In this document: one piece after another, positions 1 through 8,507 of the stretch
Layout of the letters: each line of letters opens with the position of its first letter
Numbering within the stretch: the stretch's first letter is position 1
DNA from: Nitrobacter sp035546855
GTDB lineage: Bacteria; Pseudomonadota; Alphaproteobacteria; Rhizobiales; Xanthobacteraceae
NCBI GenBank assembly: GCA_035546855.1
Contig: DASZVY010000094.1
Location: 88,968 to 152,967 of the forward strand
Length of the DNA: 64,000 nucleotides
Direction: 5' to 3'
Made by a program: the position numbers and the translations under genes
The notes under the pieces: generated by a model
Databases searched by the model: none
The model's input: the letters and a program-made list of their open reading frames with translations, nothing else
Told to the model about the DNA's origin: nothing

Positions 1-1194
1 GCTCCCTGCTTCCGGGGTGCCGCCGGCAAAATTGCGGTAGATGAAGCGGTCGCTCCCGCCGCTGGCCTCGGCTTCCGCGGTCTTGAAAATCTGCTCGTGC
101 AACGGGGACAGCGTGCAGGCGGGATCGGTGTTGCCGGCATCGCCGGTCAGCGCGAACGCCTGGCAGCGGCAGCCGCCGAAGTCGATTTCCTTGAATGCGC
201 AGCTCCGGCACGGCTCGGGCATCCACCCGGTGCCGCGATAGCGGTTGAAGGCGTCGGAGTTCTGCCAGATCCAGGCGATCGAATGGTTCGAGCGCACGGA
301 GAGGAAGTCGAGCCCGGTGAGGGTTTCCGCCGCATGGCACGGCAGGATTTTGCCCGACGGCGAGATGTTGAAGAACTGGCGGCCCCAGCCGCCCATGCAC
401 TTCTTCGGCCGCAGCGCATAGTAGTCGGGGACCACGTAGTCGATGGCCAGAACGCCTTTCAGCCGCGCTTGTGCCTGTTCGACGATGCGGCTCGTCTGTT
501 CGATCTGCGCTGGCGTCGGCATCAGCGCGGCGCGGTTCCTCAGCGCCCAGCCGTAATACTGCACATTGGCGACCTCGAGCCGGTCGGCGTCGAGATCGAC
601 CGCCATCTGGATGATGTCGGAGAGCTGATGCAGGTTCTGCCGGTGCATCACCGCATTTACCGTCAGCGGCAAGTCGAGCTCCCGCGTCCAGCGCGCGGCC
701 TCGATTTTTTTGCGGTGCGCGTCCTTCAGGCCGGCGACGCGGTCGGCGACGACGGGCTCGCTGCCCTGGAAGCTGATCTGAACGTGGCACAGTCCGGCAT
801 CGGCCAGCGCCTTCAGCTTGTCGCGCGACAGCAGAACGGCCGAAGTGATGAGGTTGGTGTAGAGGCCGACGTCGCTCGCGTGCCGCACCAGTTCGACGAT
901 ATCCTTGCGCGCGGTCGGCTCGCCGCCGGAGAAATGAATCTGCAACACGCCGATGTCGGCGAGCTCGCTCAGCACCTTCTTCCATTCGTCCGTCGTGAGT
1001 TCGCTGCCGCCGCGCTCCAACTCGACCGGGTTGGAACAGTAGGGGCATTGCAGCGGACAGCGGTGCGTGAGTTCGGCCAGCACCGCGAGCGGAATGCCGA
1101 ACGTGTCTGCCGCGGACCGCGACGATTCGAGAACGGACAATCCGTCGGCGGTCGCCGCAGGCAGAGGCGCGGAATCGGTCAGCGTCGGGCTCAT
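1..1194 (-). CDS. pqqE: PQQ biosynthesis radical SAM protein PqqE (3' end cut by window)
   Basis: PqqE is a radical SAM enzyme that forms the carbon-carbon bond between the conserved Glu and Tyr side chains of the PqqA peptide, working with the peptide chaperone PqqD. The translation has the radical SAM signature CPLQCPYC (C46, C50, C53) after an N-terminal lead of about 40 residues. It has the FSGGEP motif and a C-terminal Cys-rich SPASM region (for example CRSCAFKEIDFGGC) for auxiliary Fe-S clusters. The ATG start overlaps the pqqD stop as ATGA, which suggests translational coupling. The frame is open for 398 codons to the window edge, so the final residues and stop lie outside. Identification is secure from motif plus operon context. 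Confidence 0.96.
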   Translation of the reverse strand, partial: MSPTLTDSAPLPAATADGLSVLESSRSAADTFGIPLAVLAELTHRCPLQCPYCSNPVELERGGSELTTDEWKKVLSELADIGVLQIHFSGGEPTARKDIVELVRHASDVGLYTNLITSAVLLSRDKLKALADAGLCHVQISFQGSEPVVADRVAGLKDAHRKKIEAARWTRELDLPLTVNAVMHRQNLHQLSDIIQMAVDLDADRLEVANVQYYGWALRNRAALMPTPAQIEQTSRIVEQAQARLKGVLAIDYVVPDYYALRPKKCMGGWGRQFFNISPSGKILPCHAAETLTGLDFLSVRSNHSIAWIWQNSDAFNRYRGTGWMPEPCRSCAFKEIDFGGCRCQAFALTGDAGNTDPACTLSPLHEQIFKTAEAEASGGSDRFIYRNFAGGTPEAGS

Positions 1195-1508
1195 GGGCTC
1201 GTCTCCCGCGCCTCGATCAGAAATCCCTTGTCGGCGAGATCCTGCAGCATCGCGACGACATCGGTGCTGATCGCCGCGCGATCTGCCGCGTATTTCGCCG
1301 CGAGCACATCGACCACGTCATCGACGCGACGAATGCCGTCGCAGAGTTGCAGGACTTCAACTGCGATCTCGTCGGGCGCCAGCACGCGTTCCGGCGCCAG
1401 GATCACCCAGCGCTGCCGCGTCTCGTCGAAGCGCAACTTCGCATGCCGTGGCAGAAGCGGACGGCTGGCTTCGGTGACGGTGATGTTGCGCGGTCGCGGC
1501 GTTGCCAT
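1191..1508 (-). CDS. pqqD: PQQ biosynthesis peptide chaperone PqqD
   Basis: PqqD is a small winged-helix RRE-type protein that binds the PqqA precursor peptide and presents it to PqqE. The product is 105 residues, slightly longer than the usual ~90, with a basic N-terminal lead before the family core (RPLLPRHAKLRFDETRQRWV, then an acidic and hydrophobic helical region). It lies between pqqC and pqqE, starts 21 nt after the pqqC stop and overlaps pqqE by 4 nt. The call rests on the core sequence and position. In some relatives pqqC and pqqD are fused; here they are separate. Confidence 0.94.
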   Translation of the reverse strand: MATPRPRNITVTEASRPLLPRHAKLRFDETRQRWVILAPERVLAPDEIAVEVLQLCDGIRRVDDVVDVLAAKYAADRAAISTDVVAMLQDLADKGFLIEARETSP

Positions 1509-1529
1509 GAAGCCTGCCTCGAGTTTGCC

Positions 1530-2294
1530 TCAACGTGCGTCGGGGACGAAGGCGCCCGGCGGAATATGGCCGTTGACATAGGCATGATACAGCGCATCGA
1601 GCTGAACCCAAAGCACATTGGTTTTGAAGATCAATGCGTTGCAGACCGCTTCGCGCTGTTCCGGCGTGGTGGCGTGTTCCCGGACGTAGGTCAGCGCGAA
1701 ATTGGCGTCCCTCGGTGCCTGTTTCAGCCGCGTGCTGAAGTAACGCATGATCTCGGGATTGACGAAGTCATAGTGCTTCAGCATGCCCGAAATCCGCTCC
1801 TCGTGCAGGTTCGGCGCGAATAGCTCGGTGAGCGAGGATGCGATGGCTTCGAGGGGCGTCCTGTCGCGGACGAAATGCACATAGGCCTCGACCGCGAATC
1901 GTGTCGCCGGGAGGATGCCTTCGGTGGATTCGACGTAGGCGCTGTCCAGCCCCAGACCTTCGGTCAGCTTCAGCCAGCGCTCGATTCCGCCTTCGCTGCC
2001 GACGTCGCCGTCGTGATCCTCGATGCGGTGCCGCCATTCGATCCGCGTGGCGCGGTCGCGGAAGCGGGAGATCACGACCGCATCCTTGATCGGAATCGTG
2101 CTCTGGTAATAGTAGCGGTTCAGCGCCCATGCCTGGACTTGGCCCTTGTTGAGCTTGCCGCCGTGCAGCAGGTGATGGAAGGGATGCAGGCTGTGATAGC
2201 GGGTCGCGCCGATATGACGCAGCCGCGCTTCCAGTTCTTCCGCGCTGTGAAGCGGAGCCTTGCTGATCGCCGTCGCAGTCGATGCGGTGTTCAA
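1530..2294 (-). CDS. pqqC: Pyrroloquinoline-quinone synthase PqqC
   Basis: PqqC is the cofactor-less oxidase of the TenA/HO-like helical fold that carries out the last step of PQQ formation, ring closure and multi-electron oxidation of AHQQ. The sequence has family blocks such as YHxxHPFH near the N-terminus, the RYYYQ segment and the RIEDHDG motif. I chose the TTG start at 2294 because it overlaps the pqqB stop (TTGA) and gives about 254 residues, the usual size. An in-frame ATG at 2330 would start inside pqqB and adds 12 residues without family character. Confidence 0.94.
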   Translation of the reverse strand: MNTASTATAISKAPLHSAEELEARLRHIGATRYHSLHPFHHLLHGGKLNKGQVQAWALNRYYYQSTIPIKDAVVISRFRDRATRIEWRHRIEDHDGDVGSEGGIERWLKLTEGLGLDSAYVESTEGILPATRFAVEAYVHFVRDRTPLEAIASSLTELFAPNLHEERISGMLKHYDFVNPEIMRYFSTRLKQAPRDANFALTYVREHATTPEQREAVCNALIFKTNVLWVQLDALYHAYVNGHIPPGAFVPDAR

Positions 2295-3205
2295 AGCGTC
2301 ACCTCCAGTCCGTCGACCGGGATCTGCCATCCCGCTTGCTCCGCAGCTTTGCGCTCGGCGGAGCCCGGCAGCAACACCGGGTTGGAATTATTGACATGCA
2401 GAAAGATTTTTCGCTCGATGTCGAGATCGGCGAGGACCGCGATTGTGCCGTCCGTGCCGGACATCGCGATGTGACCCATGCGCTGACCTGTCTTCGCGCC
2501 GAGACCGGCCGCGATCAGTTCGTCGTCCCGCCACACCGTGCCGTCGAAAAACACCAGCGGCGCACCGGAGAGACGTTGCTTCAATTCCGGCGTCACGCGC
2601 GCGCAGGCGGCGATGAAGAAGAAATGCGTCCCGGTCGCCTTGTCGGCGATGCGCAGGCCCAGCGTATCGCCATCGGCGTCGCCACCTTCCGCCGTCCCCT
2701 CGAGATACCACGCGCCCTTGCCGGGTACGGCGAAGGGCAGGACTTCCAGTCCCGAGGGTAAGCCGTCGGTCAGCGTCGGCTCGAATGTCCGGTCGATTGC
2801 GATCGGCTCCCGCTTCACATGCGGCGTGCCGAGAACGTTGAAGATGCTGTTGGACGCGAGGATCGCAAGCACGCGCGAATGTGCATAGACCGTGAACGGC
2901 GAGCCTTCGCGCATCGACAGCAGCCCGGCAACGGCATCGACCTCGCCATTGGTCAGGATGACACCGGCAAGGGGGCTATGACGAAGGCGCTTTGGATAAA
3001 GCTGCGGCGTCGCGATCAACTGCTGGCGCAGGTCGGGCGACGCATTGATCAGGAACCAGTGTTCGTTGTCGACGCTGACGGCGATCGAAGCTTGCGTTGC
3101 GCGTAGCGCAGGATTGGTGCGCGCGTCGGCGCAGATGCGACATCCGCAATTCCATTGCGGGACTCCGCCCCCGGCCGCGGCTCCCAGAACGATGACGCGC
3201 AACAT
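2291..3205 (-). CDS. pqqB: PQQ biosynthesis protein PqqB
   Basis: PqqB is a metallo-beta-lactamase-fold protein of the PQQ pathway, thought to act as a hydroxylase on the excised Glu-Tyr intermediate. The 304-residue product begins MLRVIVLGAAAGGGVPQWNC, the hallmark PqqB N-terminus, and includes the CGCRIC cysteines and the NASPDLRQQL block. The open frame runs upstream to 3469, but the family N-terminus fixes the start at 3205. It lies 122 nt downstream of pqqA and overlaps the probable pqqC start. A hairpin in the pqqA-pqqB gap may set the ratio of precursor peptide to enzymes. Confidence 0.95.
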   Translation of the reverse strand: MLRVIVLGAAAGGGVPQWNCGCRICADARTNPALRATQASIAVSVDNEHWFLINASPDLRQQLIATPQLYPKRLRHSPLAGVILTNGEVDAVAGLLSMREGSPFTVYAHSRVLAILASNSIFNVLGTPHVKREPIAIDRTFEPTLTDGLPSGLEVLPFAVPGKGAWYLEGTAEGGDADGDTLGLRIADKATGTHFFFIAACARVTPELKQRLSGAPLVFFDGTVWRDDELIAAGLGAKTGQRMGHIAMSGTDGTIAVLADLDIERKIFLHVNNSNPVLLPGSAERKAAEQAGWQIPVDGLEVTL

Positions 3206-3221
3206 GACTCGGTTCCGGGGT

Positions 3222-3239
3222 CTCCAAAACGTTTCGGAG
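3222..3239 (-). promoter_or_regulatory. Inverted repeat in the pqqA-pqqB gap
   Basis: On the minus-strand transcript CTCCGAAAC is followed directly by GTTTTGGAG, a 9-bp self-complementary sequence with one G-U pair, lying 17 nt before the pqqB start. No U-run follows. In many pqq operons pqqA is expressed far above the downstream genes, so an RNA structure here could act in attenuation or processing. That role is inference. Confidence 0.4.
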
Positions 3240-3327
3240 GCGTCCCATCGCGTTGCGACGATTCCATCCGGAATCATTCGCCCGGCGAGCGGTCCGCCTC
3301 CGTCAAAACGCAGAACAGTCGCAGTGC

Positions 3328-3408
3328 TTACTTGCGGGCTGCGCAGGCGTACATGTTGATTTCCATGCCGACCGGCACTTCCACGATTTTCGGTGCTTTC
3401 CAGGCCAT
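3328..3408 (-). CDS. pqqA: PQQ precursor peptide PqqA
   Basis: This gene encodes the 26-residue ribosomal peptide whose Glu and Tyr side chains become PQQ. The translation starts MAWKAPKIVEVPVGMEIN, with the conserved Glu16 and Tyr20 in the EINMY segment, and ends ACAARK. The start is fixed by a good ribosome binding site, AAGGAGA, 7 nt upstream. It is the first gene of the minus-strand pqq operon. Confidence 0.97.
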   Translation of the reverse strand: MAWKAPKIVEVPVGMEINMYACAARK

Positions 3409-3685
3409 TCCAAGTCTCCTTTTCAGGGGAGGGGCTTGCCCTCTGAAGGCAAGTTACTGCGGATCGCAAAGTTCGCCAGCGAAATATTTGGACCCTGTAT
3501 GTTGTTGCAGCGCAAAAGCTTCATTCGAGGGATCATCGGGAGATAACGCAACAGGAGTGTTATCAAGGTCTTGGAGGATGATTGGCGGACTGTTTTCGAT
3601 CTTAACGGGCAGCGGTCAGCCGCGATAAAGAACTTGTGAGAAGTCGCGGCTCCAAGCTGTCGTGGTTCGCCGTTATGGTTGGTTC

Positions 3686-3943
3686 ATGCCGAGATATTTT
3701 TTCAACACCCGTATCGGGTCAGAACTGATCCGCGACCCCGAAGGCGAAGTGCTGCGCGACCCCGACCACGCGTGGGAGGTTGCCCGCACGACGATCCGTG
3801 AGATCCTCCGGACTGAAGGCGAGCAGACGAGTGCCCTGACGGCGGTACTGGAGGTTACCGACGATGAGGGGGATGTGGTGCTCGAATTCCCCTTTTCCGA
3901 GGCCATCCTCGATCCGAGGCAGGGATCTTCGACCCGACATTGA
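3686..3943 (+). CDS. DUF6894-type small protein
   Basis: An 85-residue acidic protein starting MPRYFFNTRIGSELIRDPEG. The opening MPRYFF and the following short insertion with D-P-E-G are typical of the DUF6894 family, small proteins of unknown function that are abundant in Bradyrhizobium relatives. I chose the ATG at 3686 because the family starts there; an in-frame GTG at 3662 is possible. It stands alone, divergent from the pqq operon and about 220 nt before the amidase. No function is proposed. Confidence 0.75.
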   Translation: MPRYFFNTRIGSELIRDPEGEVLRDPDHAWEVARTTIREILRTEGEQTSALTAVLEVTDDEGDVVLEFPFSEAILDPRQGSSTRH

Positions 3944-4163
3944 GCGGGTTAAACCGGCTCACGCCCGAAATCGGTAGATTTTCCAGGCAGCCTTGACGAC
4001 CGACCGATTGGTGCGGGATCGGTTGGCGTGCTCCTCACCGGCGACTGCGAAACCGGTTGGCGTGTCTGTGTCCGCAGGGTTACAACACAGTCGGTAATTG
4101 GCTCCGGGTCCCTGTTTTCCGCGATTGTCGAAGCCCGAGAGAGTACGAGCAACGGAGCGCTTC

Positions 4164-5564
4164 ATGGACATCTGGCGTCTTGCCGCTACGGAACTGGCTG
4201 CCCTGGTCCGGTCCCGCAAGGTTTCGGCAAAGGAGGCCGCGACCGCGGCACTCGCGCGGCTCGATGCCGTCAATCCGGCGATCAACGCCGTGATCGATCA
4301 TCGCCCCGACGATGTGCTGGCTCAGGCCGAGGCCGTGGACGCCGCGTTGGCGCGTGGTGACGACCCCGGTCCGCTCGCCGGCGTGCCGGTGACGATCAAG
4401 GTCAACATCGATCAGGCGGGCTACGCCAACACCAACGGCGTCACGCTGCAGCGTGATCTCATCGCGAAGATCAACAGCCCGGTGGTCGACAATTTTCTCA
4501 AGGCGGGTGCTGTCATTCTTGGCCGCACCAACACGCCGGCTTTCTCCTATCGCTGGTTCACCAAGAACCTCGTGCATGGACATACCAAAAATCCGCGCGA
4601 TCCCACGATCACGCCCGGCGGGTCGTCGGGTGGCGCGGCCTCCTCGGTGGCGGCCGGCATTGGCCATATCGCGCATGGCACCGATATTGCGGGATCGATC
4701 CGCTATCCGGCTTATGCCTGCGGCGTTCACGGGTTGCGGACCACGCTCGGCCGCGTTGCGGCCTGGAATCCGTCGGGACCCGACCGCCCGATTTGTCCGC
4801 AGATCGCAGCCGTTTCGGGACCGCTGGCGCGGACGGTCGGCGATCTCAGGATCGCGCTCGCGGCTATGTCGAAGCCCGACGCGCGCGACCCGTGGTGGGT
4901 GCCAGCGCCGCTCGAGGGGCCGCCGGTGCCGAAACGCGCCGCGCTGTGTATCAGCCCCGATGGACTGGAGGTCGCCGCCGAAATCAAGGCAGCCTTGCGC
5001 GATGCCGCCAAACGGCTCGAGCGCGCCGGATGGACGGTCGAGGAAATAGAGAACATCCCGCCGCTGAAGGAAGCTGCCGACATTCAGACCAGGCTGTGGC
5101 TGGGCGACGGCTATGAAGCGATGCTCGCTGCGGCGGAGCGCGAAGGCGATCCGGGCGCGCTCGCCTGCCTGCGCGGCAATCGCAGCAAGGTCTATCCGTT
5201 CGATGGGGCGGCCCTGTCGCAGGCGCTGACGCGTCGCGCCACGCTGACGCGTGACTGGCAGATGTTTTTTGCGACTTATGCGGTGGTGCTGATGCCGGTA
5301 TCCGGTGAATTGCCGTTCCCCGACCAGCTCGATGTCAAGGACGACGCGTCGTTCGCGCGGGTGTGGCGGGCGCAAATGCCGATGGTCGGGATTCCATTGA
5401 TGGGGCTGCCGGGATTGACGGTCTCGACCGGCCTGGTGGGGCGCGTTCCCGTCGGCGTGCAAATCGTCGCGGGCCGATATCGGGAAGATCTATGCCTGTT
5501 GGCCGGCGAAGCGATCGAGGCCGGCGGAACGCCGCCGGCTCCGGTCGATCCCGTCAGCGCCTGA
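4164..5564 (+). CDS. Amidase-signature family amidase
   Basis: A 466-residue amidase-signature hydrolase that cleaves a C-N amide bond; the substrate is not evident. The Ser-cisSer-Lys catalytic set is visible: Lys79 in VTIKVNID, the GGSSGG loop (S154/S155) and the nucleophile Ser178 in GTDIAGSIRYPA. The usual length is 450-500. The reading frame is open to 4098, but MDIWRLAATELAALV is the natural amidase N-terminus. It leads a compact plus-strand group with gpx (17-nt gap), DUF3297 and tarD. GatA is unlikely because GatB and GatC are absent nearby. Confidence 0.85.
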   Translation: MDIWRLAATELAALVRSRKVSAKEAATAALARLDAVNPAINAVIDHRPDDVLAQAEAVDAALARGDDPGPLAGVPVTIKVNIDQAGYANTNGVTLQRDLIAKINSPVVDNFLKAGAVILGRTNTPAFSYRWFTKNLVHGHTKNPRDPTITPGGSSGGAASSVAAGIGHIAHGTDIAGSIRYPAYACGVHGLRTTLGRVAAWNPSGPDRPICPQIAAVSGPLARTVGDLRIALAAMSKPDARDPWWVPAPLEGPPVPKRAALCISPDGLEVAAEIKAALRDAAKRLERAGWTVEEIENIPPLKEAADIQTRLWLGDGYEAMLAAAEREGDPGALACLRGNRSKVYPFDGAALSQALTRRATLTRDWQMFFATYAVVLMPVSGELPFPDQLDVKDDASFARVWRAQMPMVGIPLMGLPGLTVSTGLVGRVPVGVQIVAGRYREDLCLLAGEAIEAGGTPPAPVDPVSA

Positions 5565-5581
5565 CCTGTCGCGAGCGTGAA

Positions 5582-6058
5582 ATGGCGACCGTTTTCGATT
5601 TTTCCGCGACCGCGCTCACCGGCGAGCCGTGCGCGCTCAAGCAGTTCGAAGGTCAGGTGTTGCTGATCGTGAACACCGCGAGCGCGTGCGGCTTCACGCC
5701 GCAATACAGGGACCTCGAGGACATCTATCGCACCATGAAGCCGCGCGGATTTTCAGTGCTCGGCTTTCCCTGCAATCAGTTCGGACGCCAGGAGCCGGGA
5801 TCGTCCGAGGATATCCGGCAGTTCTGCACCAGCAAGTACGATGTGACGTTTCCGATGTTCGAGAAGATCGACGTCAATGGCCGTGACGCGCACCCGCTCT
5901 TCAAGTATCTGAGGAGCGAAAAGCCGGGATTGCTCGGCGATTCGATCAAATGGAATTTCACCAAGTTTCTGGTGGACCGGCAGGGCTGCGTCGTTGCCCG
6001 TCATGCTCCGACCACCAATCCCAGAACATTCATCAAAGATCTCGAGGCCCTGCTTTGA
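5582..6058 (+). CDS. Glutathione peroxidase family protein (Cys type)
   Basis: A 158-residue thiol peroxidase of the glutathione-peroxidase family that reduces hydroperoxides using thioredoxin or glutathione. The catalytic residues are in place: Cys36 in NTASACGFTP (Cys replaces selenocysteine), Gln70 in CNQFGRQEPG, and Trp124-Asn125 in KWNFTKF. No signal peptide is visible, so it is probably cytosolic. It follows the amidase by 17 nt and its stop overlaps the TTG start of the DUF3297 gene, so these genes are probably one transcript. Confidence 0.92.
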   Translation: MATVFDFSATALTGEPCALKQFEGQVLLIVNTASACGFTPQYRDLEDIYRTMKPRGFSVLGFPCNQFGRQEPGSSEDIRQFCTSKYDVTFPMFEKIDVNGRDAHPLFKYLRSEKPGLLGDSIKWNFTKFLVDRQGCVVARHAPTTNPRTFIKDLEALL

Positions 6059-6312
6059 CCGACGAAACCACGAACGACCAGTTGCCCGACCGCCTGTCCA
6101 CGGACCCGCGCAGCCCCTATTACAACGCCGAAATTCTCGCGCGCGATATCGGCATTCGCTTCAAGGGCGTTGAAAAAACCAATGTCGAGGAATACTGCGT
6201 CAGCGAGGGCTGGATCCGCGTGACCGCCGGCAACGCCAGGGATCGTCATGGCAATCCGCTCACGATCAAGATCAGCGGCGCCGTCGAGCCGTATGTCCGC
6301 ACCAGGGATTGA
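6055..6312 (+). CDS. DUF3297 family protein
   Basis: An 85-residue protein whose core (LPDRLSTDPRSPYYNAEIL, then DIGIRFKGVEKTNVEEYCV and SEGWIRVTAGNARDRHGN) matches the DUF3297 family as I know it, small glutathione-peroxidase-associated proteins of unknown function. The start is inferred as TTG at 6055, overlapping the gpx stop (TTGA). Other in-frame starts are not obvious because the upstream frame runs inside gpx. Position between gpx and tarD suggests co-transcription. Confidence 0.82.
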   Translation: MTDETTNDQLPDRLSTDPRSPYYNAEILARDIGIRFKGVEKTNVEEYCVSEGWIRVTAGNARDRHGNPLTIKISGAVEPYVRTRD

Positions 6313-6316
6313 GACG

Positions 6317-7486
6317 ATGATTGTGCGTATCGTCGACGTGCGCGAGGTCACGAAGCCGATCTCATCGCCGATCCGCAACGCCTATATCGACTTCACCAAG
6401 ATGACGTCGAGCCTCGTGGCCGTCGTCACCAATGTCGTGCGTGATGGCAAGCCCGTCGTCGGCTACGGCTTCAATTCCAATGGCCGCTACGGGCAGGGTG
6501 GGTTGATCCGCGAACGCTTCGCCGCGCGTCTGACCGAAGCCGATCCGAAGAGCCTGCTCGATGCGACCGGCGACAATCTCGATCCAGACAAGATCTGGGC
6601 CGCGCTGATGTCCAACGAAAAGCCGGGCGGGCACGGCGAACGATCCGTCGCAGTCGGCACCATCGACATGGCGGTGTGGGATGCGGTGGCGAAGATCGCC
6701 GGCAAGCCGTTGTTTCGGCTGCTGGCGGAGCGTGCCGGCAAAACCGCCTATCCGCGGGTGTTTGTCTATGCCGCCGGCGGCTACTACTATCCCGGCAAGG
6801 ATCTCGCGATGCTGCGCGCGGAAATGCGCGGCTACCTCGATCGCGGTTATACCGTCGTCAAGATGAAGATCGGTGGAGCGTCGATCGCCGAGGATCGCGA
6901 CCGCATCGAGTCCGTGCTGAAGGAAATCGGAAGTCGGGCGCAGCTTGCCGTCGATGCCAACGGCCGCTTCGATCTGGAAACCGCGATCGCCTACGCGAAA
7001 ATGCTGCGGGACTATCCGCTGTTCTGGTACGAGGAGGCTGGTGATCCCCTCGACTATCAGTTGCAGGCGGCGTTGGCCGAATTCTATCCGGGGCCGATGG
7101 CGACCGGCGAGAACCTATTCAGTCATCAGGACGCGCGCAACCTCATTCGCCACGGCGGGATGCGGCCGGATCGCGACTTTCTGCAATTCGATTGCGCATT
7201 GTCGTATGGGCTTTGCGAGTATCAGCGCACGTTGGCGATGCTGCAAGCGCACGGCTGGTCGCCGCGCCGCTGTATTCCGCACGGCGGGCATCAGATGTCA
7301 TTGAACATCGCCGCGGGTCTCGGGCTCGGCGGCAACGAAAGCTATCCCGACCTGTTCCAGCCCTATGGCGGATTCCCCGATGGCGTGAGGGTCGAGAACG
7401 GCTATATCACCATGCCGGATCTGCCCGGCATCGGCTTCGAGGGGAAAGCCGACCTGTATCGGGAAATGAAGGCGCTGGCCTGTTGA
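6317..7486 (+). CDS. tarD: D-tartrate dehydratase (enolase superfamily)
   Basis: A 389-residue member of the mandelate racemase branch of the enolase superfamily, predicted to dehydrate D-tartrate to oxaloacetate in the cytosol with Mg2+. Length and residue numbering match the characterised Bradyrhizobium enzyme: Lys184 in VVKMKIGG, metal ligands Asp213, Glu239 and Glu265, and His322 in CIPHGGHQ. It starts 5 nt after the DUF3297 stop. No tartrate transporter or regulator is obvious, though the NitT/TauT-type transporter begins about 175 nt downstream. Identification comes from recall of the family, not a search. Confidence 0.9.
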   Translation: MIVRIVDVREVTKPISSPIRNAYIDFTKMTSSLVAVVTNVVRDGKPVVGYGFNSNGRYGQGGLIRERFAARLTEADPKSLLDATGDNLDPDKIWAALMSNEKPGGHGERSVAVGTIDMAVWDAVAKIAGKPLFRLLAERAGKTAYPRVFVYAAGGYYYPGKDLAMLRAEMRGYLDRGYTVVKMKIGGASIAEDRDRIESVLKEIGSRAQLAVDANGRFDLETAIAYAKMLRDYPLFWYEEAGDPLDYQLQAALAEFYPGPMATGENLFSHQDARNLIRHGGMRPDRDFLQFDCALSYGLCEYQRTLAMLQAHGWSPRRCIPHGGHQMSLNIAAGLGLGGNESYPDLFQPYGGFPDGVRVENGYITMPDLPGIGFEGKADLYREMKALAC

Positions 7487-7559
7487 GGCAAACCAGAGGC
7501 ACGATGCGGCATGGCGGAGGCGGGCCCGGAGTGCCCCTGCATGAACAATCCGCTTAAAG

Positions 7560-7571
7560 TTCAAGCTTAAA
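7560..7571. promoter_or_regulatory. Putative regulon operator, site 1
   Basis: TTCAAGCTTAAA, one mismatch from the perfect palindrome TTTAAGCTTAAA, in an AT-rich pocket about 90 nt ahead of the ABC transporter ATPase start. The same 12-mer class occurs ahead of several aminobenzoate-island genes. Binding by the island's MarR protein is inferred. Confidence 0.5.
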
Positions 7572-7661
7572 ACAACGGCGTTTCCGGCTATGCTGGTGTC
7601 CTCGGCCGGTACAATCCGGAAGCGCCGTCTCGGCGAGACGCGGAATCGAGAAGGAATTCGA

Positions 7662-8507
7662 ATGAGCGTGGTGCCATTGCGACCGGGGGGTCGACCTGAG
7701 CCGTCGTCCGGGCGCGCCACGCCGACGGCGATGATCGAGATCGATCGTGTTTCCCGGACATTCGAGACGTCCGGGCGCAAGAGCCATCTCGCGCTGTCCG
7801 ACATTTCGCTGACCATCGAGGACGGTGCCTTCGTCTCGATCCTCGGTCCGTCCGGATGCGGCAAGTCGACGTTGCTTTATATCGTCGGCGGCTTCGTCAA
7901 GCCGACCGAAGGTGCCGCGCGCGTGAAGGGACAGGCGATCACCGGGCCGGGACCGGATCGCGGACCGGTGTTTCAGGAGTTCGCGCTGTTTCCCTGGAAG
8001 AACGTGCTCGGCAACGTGATGTACGGCCTGCGCCAGCAGGGCGTGGGCCGCACCGAGGCGGAAACGCAGAGCCGCCGCCTGATCGAGATGGTCGGGCTCA
8101 AGGGATATGAGTCCTTCTATCCGAAGGAACTGTCCGGCGGCATGAAGCAGCGCGTCGCGATCGCGCGCACGCTGGCCTATCATCCGGCGGTGCTGCTGAT
8201 GGACGAACCGTTCGGCGCGCTCGATGCGCACACGCGGACCCGCCTGCAGAACGACCTGCTCGACATCTGGGAGCGCGACCGCAAGACGGTGCTGTTCGTC
8301 ACTCACTCGGTCGAGGAAGCGGTCTTCCTCTCCGATAAGGTGGTGGTGATGACGCGCTCGCCCGGCCGCATCAAGGAGATCGTCGATATCGACCTGCCGC
8401 GCCCGCGCCGCCGCGCGGATCTGCTGCTCGACGCGGCCTACCAGAAATACGTCGTCGCTATCGAAAAGCTCATCGACGATGGCCCCGACGACGAGCGTCC
8501 GGCATGA
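7662..8507 (+). CDS. ABC transporter ATP-binding protein, NitT/TauT type
   Basis: A 281-residue nucleotide-binding subunit of an importer of the nitrate/sulfonate/taurine class. It shows Walker A GPSGCGKST (residues 62-70), signature LSGGMKQR, Walker B VLLMDEPFGALD and the switch histidine in VTHSVEEA. The first ~23 residues are a Pro/Gly-rich lead outside the fold. It overlaps the next permease gene by 4 nt (ATGA). The substrate is unknown; proximity to the catabolic island and a shared operator-like site suggest an aromatic or organic acid. Confidence 0.92.
   Translation: MSVVPLRPGGRPEPSSGRATPTAMIEIDRVSRTFETSGRKSHLALSDISLTIEDGAFVSILGPSGCGKSTLLYIVGGFVKPTEGAARVKGQAITGPGPDRGPVFQEFALFPWKNVLGNVMYGLRQQGVGRTEAETQSRRLIEMVGLKGYESFYPKELSGGMKQRVAIARTLAYHPAVLLMDEPFGALDAHTRTRLQNDLLDIWERDRKTVLFVTHSVEEAVFLSDKVVVMTRSPGRIKEIVDIDLPRPRRRADLLLDAAYQKYVVAIEKLIDDGPDDERPA

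Noticed and set aside
97..1581. Open frame of 494 residues on the plus strand at the window start
   Set aside because: It is antisense to pqqE and pqqD, which carry clear motifs; the frame has no family character.
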